Shown one piece after another: positions 23,088 to 48,435 of a DNA stretch of 64,000 nt. The stretch's first letter is position 1. Every line of letters starts with the position of its first letter. The DNA is taken from positions 766,501 through 830,500 of the forward strand of contig JACEVL010000516.1 of NCBI GenBank assembly GCA_020284085.1. The letters are read 5' to 3'. The notes below the pieces were generated by a model. That model had not been told where the DNA came from and ran no database searches. It saw only the letters and a program-made list of their open reading frames with translations. The DNA is from Aporrectodea caliginosa. Its lineage: Eukaryota; Annelida; Clitellata; Crassiclitellata; Lumbricidae. The position numbers were made by a program, and so were the translations under genes.

Positions 23088-26000
23088 ATGCCGTCTTGTG
23101 TGGCGTATGGTTGTACTAACAGCAGTGGCAAAGGTGCTGCCAGTAGCTTGCATTTTCATCGGTTAGTTTGAAGACCAAATTTTGCGGTCTGACTAATTAC
23201 CGTAGTGTACTCTGTATAACATTTTGAAAAAGACTCGAAATCCTGATATGTTCGGACATTTATGGTCGGCTTTCTTTTCCTGTTACACCGTAAACATTCT
23301 TTTCAGCCTGGATTAGATTTTCGAAAAATTCTATAAAACATTAACTTCACGATATAGACTGACGTTTTTGTAAACACAATAAGGCAACCCTGGACCCTAA
23401 CCGACCCTCACGACGCCTAATTTGGACACAGAGTCTGCAAGTCTCAATCACTTCATTGGCTATAAGTCCCTCAGCACTTCCATTACAGAATTGTATCACA
23501 TACCTACTGCGTCCTTCAAACCTTGCAACCATCTTACGTTCGCCAGCTATTCACCATCCAACCGCCCAGGTCTACTAGTCCATCATCGTATCTTTCTTTA
23601 TCTCAGCTTACAGTCTCCTCCTCTCTGAAATTCTACAACTGCTCTTTAGTCTATGCTTCAGCAGCTCTTTGGAATGAACTCCTACAAGTTTGCTCATCCT
23701 CATATCTCACCTGTTAGTTTCACCAAGAGCTCCTGCACTTGCACTCTCCTTTGCTTCTTTCCACTTGTGATTGAAAACTGAACTCCTCAAGCTATCCTAT
23801 CCTGATTCTAATCCTGCACCACCACACAACCACTATCATCAACTATTACCACCATAGCACAATGCTGTCCCCTTGGCTTGACCTCCTAGGATTTTGACCT
23901 GGCACCAGAACAGACCAACCTGGCTATTGAATATATTTATCAAAACCAACTTTTGCTGCTTCCTGTGAAAGTCAGACTTGATTTGATATAGCACCTGTGA
24001 GTAAGCTGGTCTCCCTGACATGGCTTTTGCATGGAGCTGAGTTTCTGGACCAAGCTGTGGCAGTAGTCTTGTGATTATTATTATATTCATTTATTGGTAA
24101 CAAAACTGATAGTCACACCGCTATCAGGTACATTGTGAATGAACAAGAGTTACGGATGAATGCTAAGCAAGATCATGCAATAAAATTAGATGCTCTTATT
24201 AGAGTGACAAAATGGAATTGTTCTTCACAATTGTTCAATGCCACTGCCCAGCAGGTCCTTGTTAGTGAAAGATGATACACCTTAGGCACTGTTTCAATTG
24301 TTTCTTAACGAGTTTTTAAATGGCAGGTTTCCGTTTCACAATCCTACGCTGTTGGCTAAGTGGACGAGTGTTATTGGCCGGGAGAACTGGACCCCAACAA
24401 AGCAGAGCCTTCTGTGCAGCGACCATTTCACTCCGAGAGATTATAAAAGTCCTGACTCTGGCAACCTCAAGGAGACTGCCGTCCCATCCAAGTTCAAAAG
24501 GCTTCCGAGTTCAAGGATCAAGAAAACCGAACAGCATTCTGGCAGCAAAGAGATAATCGATCAAGGTATGCTGCATGCATGGTAACCTCAACTGGCATAG
24601 CGAGGATTTGTGGAACATAGGAACATTGTTCAAATGTTTAAAGAAGCGCCAAGGCTTGGCCTCCTGTTTGTACAATGTAATGTGCATACTTAGTATTTTT
24701 AAACTGTATTTCATGCTGTTTTTTTATTCGCATGGTTGATCAGCTATGCATTAGGTATGGAAAGCTACTTTATTTAGTTGTCTTCATAAGTACATATATC
24801 CATCTATGCTTAGGGACACACTGCTGATCTGTAAGGGTCAGATTATCCAGTAGGCAAAGTGAGATTTGCTTTTTACTTTGAGGCAGGCAAGTACATTGTG
24901 ACACTGCCAAAGCATACTACCTTAGTAATTTACTGCAAAACGGCCTGCAGTTTTTATGTCATTAAAACTGTTTACCTCATTGGTTTTGATTTTTTTGGTT
25001 AAACTTTTGGCCTCTAGGTGCCCCAATTTGATTGTGCCAGCTATGAGCCCTGCCATACTTTAACTACTTTATGTCTCAGTTCCCTATCGTCTGGTAAGTG
25101 TGCCTGCTCCTACATTTGGGCATGTGTAATCCTACAAAAGCTCTGCACATTGTCATCCTTTTATTATTATGTGTCTGCTCTCTGACCTTCATCTTCGTAC
25201 CAACATGCTAACATTATTTTAAAACATGCTTACCAATGTCTATGTCCTGCTGCTTTCCTTCATTACACTGTAATTTGGATTCATTTCTCCATCTGTCTCA
25301 CTCTGTTGCTCTGTCTGTTTTTATCTTTCTCTGTCTGTGCAACTCTGGGTTCTTATGGTTCACTAACAGTTCATGTGTGTTTCCCTGTGGCAAGAATTCG
25401 GGGGTTCGACTTTTTGACCATTAGGTTAAATGGACCTTACCATAAATCGCCCCAAGGGAACATCCTATTGTGACAACTTACATGTTTCCAGTAGGATTAA
25501 TTCTTCATTTGTATGTTTGTTTAGATGTTCCCAAAGCAAAACCTCAACCAGGTCGAAGGAGTACATCTCAGCCGACAAAGGACAATGAATCTGCAAAGAA
25601 AGGAAAGAAAGACGAGAAAAAGCGTCAGCCAGTCAAGAGGAAGAGAGAAGAAAACCCTGAGGACAGTCTGAAAGCCAGCCCAGTAAATGATGACCAGCTA
25701 GTAAAAAATGAAACGAGCATCAATTCTGAAGAGAATCCATCTGCAAATTTGTCTGCGTCTAAGTCCAGTGAAGTTGAAGAGTCAGTTGAACCAGACGCAG
25801 ATCAGTCGGTTATCAAATCAGAAGAAACTCCATCTGTAGTCAAACCGAAACAAACTAAATCAGCGACCAAGTCGACACGAAAGAAGCCAACGCCTGGCCA
25901 GCCGAAGAAGCCTCGCTCCCGTAAGATATTGCGGCTGTCGTCGGACGAGTCAGAGGGTGAGTTCGAGGTGATGTGGGCAAGTGCACGACAGACTGCGACG

Positions 26001-26636
26001 GGTGCAAATGTGCAGATCGACTCGAATGAAGTCTTGGCCGCTGTTCGCGTGGAACTCGACGAGAACGAGTTGTCAAACGACGGACAACCGGTAAACGTTT
26101 TCAAAAAGTGGTTGGACAATGGAACAGGATCTAATAAGGCAGTAACAACAACTGGCCCATTCACCAGCTCAACAATATCCAGTGGCCAAAATGCAATGGA
26201 AGACCAGCAGAAGAAGCCTCTGTGCACCATACCTGCGGACATGGATCACGTGGTTGCCGTAAATGAGCGCAGAACCCGGTATCGTTACATCTACCGTGTG
26301 GGTCAGTGTTTTCCGGAGGAGGACGATGATGTTCCCTTTATAAAATCCAAACTAAATTTCGTCGTCAAAGCGCTACAGTCTCAGAATGAAAAGGTGCTGG
26401 CGCTAAAGAAGCGGTGTCGAGAACTGTCCAGATCGAGCTCGACGTTGAAGGACATTCTTGGAATACCCTCGACGGACAACAATGATGAGCTGTTGGAAAC
26501 GGAAGACTTGGATCCGCAGCAGGAAGCCTATCTCATCATTGGATCACTTCCCTCGACTTCTGCCTCGTTACCTTTGTACCGATTCACCCTTACAGATCGT
26601 TCACCAACAGTTATTGGAGAGGCGAATGCAAAATGA
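23088..26636 (+). CDS. THAP-domain DNA-binding protein (3 exons)
   Basis: Coding exons 23088-23161, 24327-24565 and 25525-26636 join in phase (2, then 1) to give 474 aa. Residues 1-82 form a THAP zinc finger, a C2CH DNA-binding fold. Cys4 and Cys9 are in exon 1, Cys55 and His58 (LLCSDHF) in exon 2, with Pro27, Trp37 and an AVPS version of the AVPTIF box. Residues about 105-260 are a Lys/Glu/Ser-rich, probably disordered, basic linker (KKGKKDEKKRQPVKRKREE), which could hold a nuclear localisation signal. Near residues 375-415 there is a helix likely to form a coiled coil (VVKALQSQNEKVLALKKR), as in many THAP proteins. I cannot assign it to a numbered vertebrate THAP. A start at 23088 is chosen because the THAP fold begins within a few residues of Met. 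No transposase domain is seen. Confidence 0.9.
23425..23720 (+). mobile_element. L2-like LINE 3' fragment in THAP intron 1
   Basis: Translates, with frame changes, to pieces such as YASAALWNELLQVCSSS, the usual end of an L2-type RT protein. Confidence 0.5.
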
Positions 26637-27073
26637 CTGCACTGTGAATACTGAGAAATTTAATTATCATTTCATGTTTTTTGTTAGTGCTGAAAACTGC
26701 TGGTGAACTGTTCAGTGGTTAATTGTCCAGTTTCACTGAGGTAAAAGTCAAGGTTAAGCTGTATCTTGACATTATTCATTTGTGGTTAAACTTTGTTGCT
26801 TTTGTCTGGGAGGGTTCAGTAAATTCACATCATGTTGTAACCTTGTGCCAGTTAAATTTTTTTAAATAATAATTCCAATAGTGAAAAAAATATGTGTAAT
26901 ATTTGAAGAGAATATCTAACCATGCAGAACAATCCAATGGCTAGCCAAATCCCCACAGTAAAATGTCACATCCTGTGCAAGAGGTTTTTGGATTGCTTCC
27001 TGAATCCTCATCATGATAAGGGATATAAAATGGTTGGGCTGATATAACTGGTGGCAACTGACCCGTCTTACTC

Positions 27074-27079
27074 AATAAA
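27074..27079 (+). promoter_or_regulatory. Candidate polyadenylation signal of the THAP gene
   Basis: AATAAA about 440 nt after the THAP stop codon, on the coding strand. Confidence 0.4.
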
Positions 27080-28193
27080 ATCATTTAAAATGGAGTAGTT
27101 TTTTTAAAGTAAGTATATCCATTATTCAAAACTGCTCACCACACTTTGGTGTACTGGTGCATGAAAGTTTTTTAAGAGTCGCAAATGAATCATCTTTATT
27201 TTGTAGTAAATCATCCGGATTATAAATGTTTTCGCAGGTATCTGCTCTAAACCATATTCTATTGTGTGTGTGAGGTCACAGGGCATTGCTTGTCAGTTTT
27301 ATGGGAGGCAACAGTTTGTGCAGCCATGTGTTGGGTCATCAATGATGCTTGAGAACAGACGGAAGTTCTATGCAGCAAGCTGTTCGAAGCTTTGCTGAGT
27401 GGGGAAGGTACCGTGCTCTGACCAGTCTCCTCAATACAGCCTGGAGTTTTCACGACCCTCCCAGTCAACACATCTCCACCAAGCGGTGGCTGCGTGCAGT
27501 ATCATCGTCACCGTAGTGGCTCACACATCATTCAGTGATGGTCCGGTTAGTCCATGGATGGTCAAAACCCGGATATGGCGTACACTGACTGGTCCTGATG
27601 CAAATGTTGCTAACATGTGAATCAATGCTGAGGTGTTTGGTTAAACACTTGACTCTGTCGTAAGCTAATCAGTCGTCAACACTGATCTCTGCTGTATTCT
27701 AAACAGTTGTTGAACCCAAGAATGCACTGTTAAGATGCTTGTTCAGAACAGACGTCTATCAGCAGTTCTCGGATGTGGCATAATCTTGGTGTCCTGCATG
27801 ACTTCAGAATGACCTGTCAGTTGAACATTACATACATAGTGGCAAATGCATTTGGCAGTCAGTGTGCCACCTAGTTAAGCACAGCTCATGTTGGGCATAC
27901 GTACATGTAAGATGTAAGTAAGTATACAACACATACATGAAACTTGCACTTTTAGGTGAAGAGTCAAAGGCTGATCATTTGAATTTCTGACAGAAATGAA
28001 AGAGAAGTGTTCAGCCATTTAATTTAATCAAAACAAATGTTCATCAGGCGAATATTTAGCCAAACACAGGTAAAACAATCTAAAACATACAACAAATAAA
28101 CACTCAACTCTGTGGTACGTCGGTTGTTAAAGCCAAGAATGTGCTACTGAAAATCTGTTTTTGAGTGTTTGCTTTTGGCAAGATTAACACCTC

Positions 28194-28256
28194 AACGACG
28201 AGCTACATTGGTTTACCCAGTCGCTTTTAGTACACTCTCGTCGTTAAAGTGTTTAA
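28194..28256. mobile_element. Short TTAA-flanked MITE, copy 2
   Basis: TTAA, CACCTCAACGACGAG, a core TTTACCCAGTCGCTTTTAGT, then CTCGTCGTTAAAGTG and TTAA. The ends are inverted and the TTAA duplication fits piggyBac-type insertion. Confidence 0.65.
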
Positions 28257-30684
28257 ACATCTGGACCTATACTTAATGACACCTACATGTACAAGCAACA
28301 GCCACTCATGGAAAAACCTTGCCATTGGCATGCCAACAGCATTTTCCATTATTACCAAATAACCTAGCTCAGCAGATTTCATACAGCAGTGGTGAATACG
28401 TGTAAATTGGTCTCTGATGCAACTATTGCATGGTGCTCAGAAGTTTTCTAGATGTACATTTATTGCTACACAAGTACGCCTGCAGCAGTAAAATCGTTCA
28501 ATTCTTACTAATATGTAAGTAATCCAAAGACAAAAATAATTTCTCAAATGACTAATCAAAATGGCGTACAAGTATACAAAATCAGCAGAAAATATTGCTT
28601 GATAGACTATAAGCCATCCAACAATTAATCACCGAATTATGGAACCCATGAACAATAACTTAAAAAGACTAGAATCATAAAATAATTGAAACCTTCACAA
28701 AACGTAAAAATTCTGTAATTTATATATTATTTCCCATGGAAATCCATTTGTTAGATTTACCAGTACATGTATTTTACCCTTTTATTTAACCCTTTTTAAT
28801 GGTTTCTCCACCCCATCCAAGTCTATCTGTTCCTCATTTTTCTTCACAGTGGGACTAACATGAGCAAATGAAATGTCCAACACCAACTCGAATGTAACAT
28901 AAGAAACTGAACAAAACAAAAATTATGCACAAGTATATCCATGGCTAATACCGGTACACATATACACTGGTATATGTACACGTACAACTGTACATAATAA
29001 GCTGATGGGCCAACACGGGCAAAGCACACTACATATGTATTCATAGATATACATGCATAGTTGCATACATATGTATAATTGTATATATTTCACCTGAATA
29101 ATAATTATTACTAATATGGTCAAAAACAAACACAGCTAATCTAGTGAATCACTTAACAGAAAATGTTTTTAAACTAATCAGGAAATTGTGAAAAAATTCG
29201 AGACAATTCATTTTCATAGTTATCCCTGGCCCAGATCATTTGCAATTCAGTTCAGTACATTCCATAAAAGTCAAATTGTTCCACGCTCAACGATTTGTCG
29301 TTGGTTCATCCAAGAGAAATGCATCACTGCACCCAACTACACATCAACAAGCAGTACATGTCTGGAATCTTGACAGCTACAGTAATTAATTCACAATAAC
29401 AATTGTTTCAGCAGCAATGCAATGAGATTCAGAAAGGTAGTTTTCCTGTTTCATATTGTACATGTGTGTCTTCATTTTCAACAATTGTATTTCATGACTC
29501 TGTAAAATGCCCTCAAAATTGCTATGCACTGTATAAATCTGCTTCTTTACATATCAATATCATTACTTATCACTTCTACTCTCCACATATCCTTCACTCT
29601 TTCTGGCTTTCAGTACCAGACATTTATGCTTTTGATACCAAATATTTTCCAAACTTAGTCACTAGTGGAGAAAATGATACCTTAGCCTTAGGATTATATA
29701 TGGCCAACTGTACACTTTAAATTTTTTTGACAAATAAAAATGTGATGAGTTCTGACCGAGTTAAAATAATTTTGCTCAAAGTCATAACCGAGACAAGAAA
29801 CTGGTTGAAAACGATGAGGCAGAAAAACATTGCTAAAATCCACAAATTACTTAAAACAGCATAGGCTACCCAATAACCAACAAGTAAAGAACTGGCCCTC
29901 TGACATCCATGTGGTCCCACATCACATTGAGTTCATGGCGGGCCAACAGTTGCCACTGGCACTACATGCACCTGCAGTGACACCAGTTCACAGTTATCAG
30001 GCACTCAACTGCACTTACACAACAATTCAACTATTCTTAACATTAAATGCTGACAAATTATTATGCATACTTTATGCTGCTTGTGCTCTCATAGGCAACA
30101 CTTACCTCACTATTACTTAGGCAAAATTATTTTGAATGCAAATCATAACGAGTAAAGACCAAAAGCTTTGATATTTTTACGTACCAGCAAATTACCAGAA
30201 ATGTACCTCTGAAACGTCGATACACAGTCACATGCAAACATGTTGCTGGACATTCATTAGGAGTATTTTTTACAGGAATCTCTCACAAGTATCTAGTCAG
30301 TTTGAGCATACAGCACACATACACACTTGGTACATACACATATACATGTGTACACACATCCACACATGCTGGATACGTGCACACGTCGGCACAAATTAAA
30401 CAAGGGAATAAGTTTGAGCTTAAAATGTATGTGCACACTTGTGATGAACTAATCTTCTATTTGTGACCAAAGTGACAATAGAATAAAATGCATCAAACTG
30501 GTCAAACATACTTAAACTGTCATTGACTCGACCGAAAACAACGAAAGCAAGGACTAATTATGCGAAACCGAAACAAGGCATATATGAACAAAATCTGGTA
30601 GACACTGGAATGACAACAAGTGATCATCAGGTGAAAGCAGAAGAAAAACGTGATGTGTTCGAAAGTTAAATCTGGATTTCTCCT

Positions 30685-42389
<11,705 letters not shown>

Positions 42390-42394
42390 TTCCC

Positions 42395-43139
42395 TGTGGA
42401 AAACCAACGATCAATTCCAATTCAATTCAATTCACAAGCTTTATTGATCACCAACCAAAATACAAGTTCATGTACATTTGTTGCAGTAGTTCATGGTGTC
42501 AAAGGGTAAACCCAAAAGGAACAATATCGTTCCGCTGGCAGGGCCGCCTCTCATCAACAGTCACCAGACACTGGCGTCCGAGAGTGACCAGCAATTCATT
42601 CAAATTTGTATGATTTATTTTACCCGAAGATGATGCACATCCAAGGTCTGTGTAACACCTGCCTAGACAGCAGTGTTTCCGTTAACACCCCTAGACAGCA
42701 GTGTTTCTGTTAACACCCAAACGGCCGTTTTTACGTCCATAACAAATGTCAAAAACTTCCAAATTTCTCAGGCTAGGCGTAAAATTCCAAAGAGCTACAT
42801 CTAAATTCGAGGTCAGGACGTAACTATACGTCGTCCAATCAATCAATCAATATTCGTTTAATTTCAAAATAATCCAGTTGACAAAACGCAACAGGTTACA
42901 AGTAACACAATTAGCTAAAACAGTCAGGCTAACGTTAATAATTCTAGACAAATATACAAGTAATTATAGGACAATTAATTAATATGTATCTTTAAACAAG
43001 ATACGTGGTATATAATTACATTTATCATTGATTGGCAGGTTAAAGTTGTGAATTCTAGGACGTAAGTTATATTTGATTTGCTGTGTAGGTGGGAAGATTC
43101 CTCGGAGAACATGACATGAATCCCCACAAATAGCCTGAA
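42395..43139. other. PACSIN 5' flank, repeat tails only
   Basis: Contains AATTC and AATC simple repeats followed by TTTATTGATC-like sequence (42416-42450, 42835-42910), probably reversed LINE/SINE 3' ends. Similar tails occur at 9748-9800 and 18226-18300. The PACSIN 5' UTR exon is expected somewhere upstream but cannot be placed. Confidence 0.5.
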
Positions 43140-43144
43140 ATAAG

Positions 43145-43890
43145 CTCGCGAGCCGCATGCGGCTCTCAAAATGTTCTGTGGCGGCTCTCCAGAGCTTTCC
43201 AGAAAATGACATTTTCTATGTGATGAAATTAAATTGCGAAATTAAATTGTTGCTTGAGCTCAAAATTCTATGAGGTCCTGGTTTTGTGTGTCGGCTCAGT
43301 CTTTCCGAGTTCGATAGGAGTCATAAGTGATAAGAAACCACTTATTATTTCTACAATGATTTTGGAAAAAAATTTCATTTCCCGGCATCATTCATCAGGA
43401 GTCGTCTATGTGGGAAGAAATTACGTCATTCGGGCAAGAGCGCTAAATCACAGACAGTTTAATCTTCTTCTTGCGGAAATGAAGGCAGAGTATGGAGACC
43501 TGTTTCTTTATAGTGAAGTTACATCGCTGAGCAAAGGAAAGGTTTGGGATCGTTTCTTTTCACCGAACATTAAAGAATTTTTAGAGAGAAATAGCAGACT
43601 TTCCCTGAGTTATACAGTGCCACATATTTGCTGGACAATACGTTTTTAAGTGACATTACAGGGCATCTCAACCAACTGAATTTGAAGTTGCAAGTTACTC
43701 ATTAATTTTTTTTTAACTGAACTGTACAGCTCAGTGATCGCATTTACATGTATGAAGAATTGTTTATTTCCTTCTAAATAATGTAATTATATTATATAGT
43801 ATGATTAACGCTAGCGGCGAATGGTGCTAGCCACTAGTATTTGTTGTGCTCCTAAAACCCTGGCGGCTCCCAAAAGTTGCTAAACCTGGC
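43145..43890 (+). mobile_element. Decayed hAT transposon (GTF2IRD2/ZBED-like)
   Basis: The ends carry GCGAGCCGCATGCGGCTCTC and, inverted, GGGAGCCGCCAGGG. The coding remnant at about 43420-43580 reads ARALNHRQFNLLLAEMKAEY, then SEVTSLSKGKVWDRFF, typical of hAT transposases of the GTF2IRD2/Charlie group. A frameshifted GHLNQLNLKLQ follows at about 43660. Most of the protein is deleted. I could not find the 8-bp duplication. Confidence 0.65.
43430..43700 (+). pseudogene. hAT transposase remnant
   Basis: A fragment of the catalytic-core region with an internal deletion and frame change. It lacks the BED finger and the C-terminal dimerisation part. Confidence 0.65.
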
Positions 43891-44916
43891 AATGCAATCT
43901 AACGAGGTTGGTGACACTGCTATACGTCCTCTTTATGGACTCTAACGGAAACGCTGCTAGACAGAAGAAAATATAACTGGATAGGCTGAAACACACCTGT
44001 GTTCTGCAGTTCAAAGGTAAGCCATACAGCACTGCTAGATTAATTATTTACTTAAAACACTTAACTGCATCAGTTAAAGTCATAAAATTTAAATAAGAGG
44101 TTAAGTCACTGGCTTAGCTGAAAATTCACTCCAAATTTGTTAAGATGAATTGCTTTGAATCATGATCTTTATCGATACACCAACAACAAATCTTCCGTTG
44201 CTAAAAGCACAACCCTAAGGATCAACAAACCCTTGATTGATTTAAATCACCTCTTAGTTCTGATGTACTCCATAAATCCGAATTTAAGGCGTGAATCAAT
44301 GTTCACAATAAACGAAGACAGATTCGCCCAAAGGCCTCAGCCAAATAGTGAAGCTCTGTAGGTCTCAACATAATTATATACCAAGTTAAAACGCTCCCGC
44401 CTACATCAATGATAGTTCAACAATCACTTCACAATCTGGGTGTAGGCCTAAATCCTAGATTGTTAAGTGTTAGCTGAAAGGTGCAACAGTGTATTGAAAA
44501 ACAATGTTTATGTAACATCAGTGAAAAAAGCCTCTACAGTTTAACCTTTGACCTAACTGAATAAACACTATTCATCCTGTATTAATAACATTATATTCAT
44601 TTACATGATATTTATTTGTTACGTGGTATTTATTAGTGACATTTATTATAAGAACAGCAGAATGTAGAAAGACTATGTGATGAGAAATACATGCCACAAC
44701 ATTACATTTCACCTATCATATCTAAAAATACCAGCACACACAAACAATTAGTTGTTTAAAATTTAATTTCTAAACAAGTTTCATGTTTACACTAATAAGT
44801 CTACCTTCAGTGGCTGATGGCATACAATGTTTTTACCTTAAAGAAGTGACATGGATAAAGCCCCAAAAATATCTGGCATGGGTAAGAAAAAGGGCTAAAT
44901 AAATCTGGTATCATCA

Positions 44917-45125
44917 TCATCAGTTCCTTAGGTGCTCCACTGGCAAAGGGCACAAACAAATGATCTCAATAAATTGTCCTTGGTTATCTGTCAAGTGCAG
45001 TGCTCCTCTCAATGGAAGTCCAAGTTTTGCTATGTCCTCATTTAAGTCCAGGTCTGCCTTTCTTTCTTTCTTCTTCAAATCTTGCATGCGCTGCATTGTG
45101 TGGAATTCGGCCAGCTGGCATGCAA
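44917..45125 (-). mobile_element. Interspersed repeat, same family as 6735-6960
   Basis: Shares CATCATCATCAGTT, AAATGATCTC, TTGTCCTTGGTTATCTGTCA-like and CTTGCATGCGCTGCATTGTG segments with 6735-6960. Confidence 0.5.
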
Positions 45126-45809
45126 AGGGTTAACAACAGACCACGGCATGACCAGATCCATAACGATATACGCAACAATGAGCATACAAATGAGCCTCAA
45201 ACAATACTACAGGACATGGCTTTCTCTGAACAGTGTCTGAAATCACTCACAGGATCTCCACAAGTATCAGTCTGGTATCTGATACTGCCTAATATCTTTG
45301 ATCCTGCTAGTTAACAGAGCACTGCATCTCATTAACTAACAAACTTTTGGACAAAAGCCACAGCATATATAGGATAAAGATCTCCGTGACTAAATCAATT
45401 TACTCTAACCTAATGGCCTTTACATAGCTGGCAGGTATCATGTAACACATGTAGAAGGACGTATCTTAAAAAGCCAAAGCTTACCGTAAAGGTTTAGCTA
45501 CATCTGTGCACGAGGATGTCAGTTTGCATAGGCCTACCAATTGTGGCAGTGTTTAAATTGGGTGGGAACGCGAGGGAACAGCGTTCACACTGCTTTCAAA
45601 ATTCTTTGCTCGCGTTCCCACTGCTCACCATGCAATGGAACCCTGGTATTTGCATGCATTTCAATGAAACTCTTCTTTGGAGTTCCCACTGCTCACCAAA
45701 ACCACTGTAACCAATGAATCGTGGCCTATTTTAGTTATTGCATGATAGCATCTCAGGCTAGCACACGTGGTCAGTATACAGGTACCTTAAATGGCATGGC
45801 ACCCATTCA

Positions 45810-46075
45810 ATGAGCAGCAGTGGTGAAGGATATGTACCTCATACTAGAACAGCTATGGCTCAGTCCCGGTCCTTCACCTCAATTGGTCCCTCTCTTTGGA
45901 ATGCGCTGTCTCCATCTACTCGCTCTCGAATTCTAGCTAGTAACCTCTCTTCCACCTTTGCTTTTCTCAAAACCTTTTTCTTCTCTTTGGCCTTGCGCAC
46001 TGGGAGCGCCTCTGAATGGTTCACCCTATGAGAGGCGCTTTATAAATGTTTGAATACAATACAATATGACCTGAT
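45810..46075 (+). mobile_element. L2-like LINE 3' end
   Basis: Translates to RSFTSIGPSLWNALSPSTRS, then LKTFFFSLALRTGSASEW. It ends with GAGGCGCTTTATAAATG and (AATAC)n, a complete L2-type 3' end and simple tail. Confidence 0.8.
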
Positions 46076-46974
46076 AAATTTTTTGAAAAATGAGCAGTGT
46101 TGTAGCTGTACAGATGCTATAGAGAAAAGTGTACATTTGCATTGGCCAATTAATATAACTCCTCTGTGCCTCAAATGCGAGTCCACATGACAACCTATCT
46201 GCCATTTAAAAACGTCACTGCACAGCATTACTTCAAGAAGCCACAATCATCTCTGCCTATAATAGGTTAAAGTGAATGTGTTTTATTATCACACATTCAT
46301 GTGTATTAGTATGTAACTACATATTCATTCACTCATTTATTTGAGGTATTTATATAGCACCTCTTTAAAGGGACTATTCAGAGGAGCTCCTGACATATGC
46401 ATGAGTGAGAGTGTGTTTGTGTACATTTAAGTGTCTATACGTGCAATCAATAACTTTTATCAACGTCACAAAAGCATAACAAACATGTCTGACTCTACAG
46501 TTACACACAATAAAGTTAGGAGTATAAATGCTCAACAAAACAACCAAACAACATCACAACAACACACCCAAGACAGTTCATGCAATTGGCAAAAGTCCTA
46601 AGCCAGTCTTTTATTTGCAAACAATGGATTTCAGGTAGAAATTGCCCAGCCGATATTGACGGCTACCATCTGTCATACCACCTGTTCACCAATGACTGTA
46701 TCCTATCCCTGCCTGTGCATACATAGACTTGAATTTCTGATAGATGTGTCATAAGCTAATTAGGAAAGGCTTCCTTTGCAAAAAGCATCACCTGCTTCCA
46801 GTAATTTTCCATTATTGTACTTAAATAAACTACATGCACCAATGCAGCAGAAGTGAACCTGGGTTTTGAAGCTTAAAGGAAAGTGATAGTTGGTTGTAGT
46901 GAAATGTGTATTTAGTTACTCATTCAAATTGACTTGAAAACAGCATAATAATAATGACAATTTATATGGCATGA

Positions 46975-47165
46975 ACTTGCCATAACAAGGGCACCTCACA
47001 GTCAACTAACAGTTACTAACAGCAGGGTAGGCCTTAGAAAACAGACATCTCTTGAGTCCAGATTTGAAGGAGTCAATTGAGTCAGCTGCTTGTAGGGCAG
47101 GAGGAAGACCGTTCCAGCATCTGGAGCCGGCCGCCGAGAAAGCACACTCACCGAAGCGGGTTTCC
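46975..47165 (-). mobile_element. L2-like LINE 3' fragment
   Basis: The minus-strand translation RCWNGLPPALQAADSIDSFK, then SGLKRCLFSKAYPA, is the C-terminal end of an L2-type RT protein. Confidence 0.65.
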
Positions 47166-48435
47166 ATCCATCGTATGTGAAGATCGTGATATTGAGGTAT
47201 CGCAAAAATACTCAGGCTCAGCCCCGTGAACTTCGTGAAGTGACTTGTATACCAGCAGTCAGCAAACAGATTTTAAACTCAATACGAAAATGAAACGACA
47301 TGTTAGGCTGCATATCAGCAGTTGCATATCTGGCCATAGTACTGGGGTCAAGAACCCTCCATGGCCAAGATCTTCACTCTTGGGATTAGCATGTTTTACG
47401 AGCACCATCCCCCACCCCACCAATCAGTGAATCTTGCCCACTTGTACTCAATTCAAGACCTGTTTTGTTTCAGCATATACACAGCTTCCAAGGCTCTGCT
47501 CAGAGCCTGTTGGGGAGCCTACCACTTTCCCTAATCCCTATGCCATGTATCAGTTAGAGGTTTCACCCCATCAGCGTCCCCTACCCCAGACCTCCCCTAA
47601 AATTTAAGTATAGGACCCCTGGCTACAACAGTCAGCCCCTCATGTCTGCACTTCAGTTCAAGCAGGGACTTTAGTCCATTAAGGGACCCCATAAACCTGC
47701 CACAATACAAGATATTGTTGTTGATCACTTCCTAATATATTAATGGTTTGGGCTATGAACAGTTGACGCCCAATGTGTAGTGTCAACTTGAGATAAGACA
47801 CAGTGTTTGATTTTGTCAAAAGCAATTAATTATCAAACAGTTCAGTGACAACATGACTTCAGAGTTCAATATGGATTTCTCTACATGCACAAATCTATCA
47901 ACAACAATTGTAGTTCACACTATCAACAAAATCTCTTTGTGCTCTCTTAACAATGCATTTGAGATTGCCATTGTAGGCAAATAGCAGCCCAGGGGTCAGG
48001 TCACACTAGTCTAAACTGATCCATCACTTATCGCAATGTCAGAGTGTTGTTTCCCAGCACCAGGGGCCATGCGATAAAGATTGTGTGGAAGAAGATGCCA
48101 CAACACCTCTGGCCGACATTTGAAGCATAGTTGCTTGAAACATCCAACAGTCTCAAGTACCGTAAGTTATCACTGCATGTCAGCTAGGCTCAGCCTTATA
48201 ACTGCTTGTGATCAACACATACACAAAGTGAACAACACGATGACTCATAAATGCCATATAAATATTTCATGTACAAACACACACTTAAAACTTATTGACT
48301 AGTGAATTAGGAGTAACACAGGTAGGCTTACTTGATAGTTATACGGTTTTAGGCCTACAACCGTATATGGTAATAAATGTACCTGTGATATTTTTATACC
48401 TGTATTACATCCTTAAAGGTCAATATCTATAATAT

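Larger units (their letters stand above)
26640..30684. other. THAP and PACSIN 3' flanks, no gene recognised
   Basis: Holds the presumed 3' UTRs of two convergent genes, a MITE at 28194-28256, and AT-rich or CA/TA-rich short repeats (about 28960-29090, 30310-30380). A less AT-rich stretch at 27240-27620 has short open frames that I cannot identify. Confidence 0.6.

Noticed and set aside
27240..27620. Possible exon or transposase fragment in a GC-richer stretch
   Set aside because: Neither strand gives a motif I recognise, and the frames are short.
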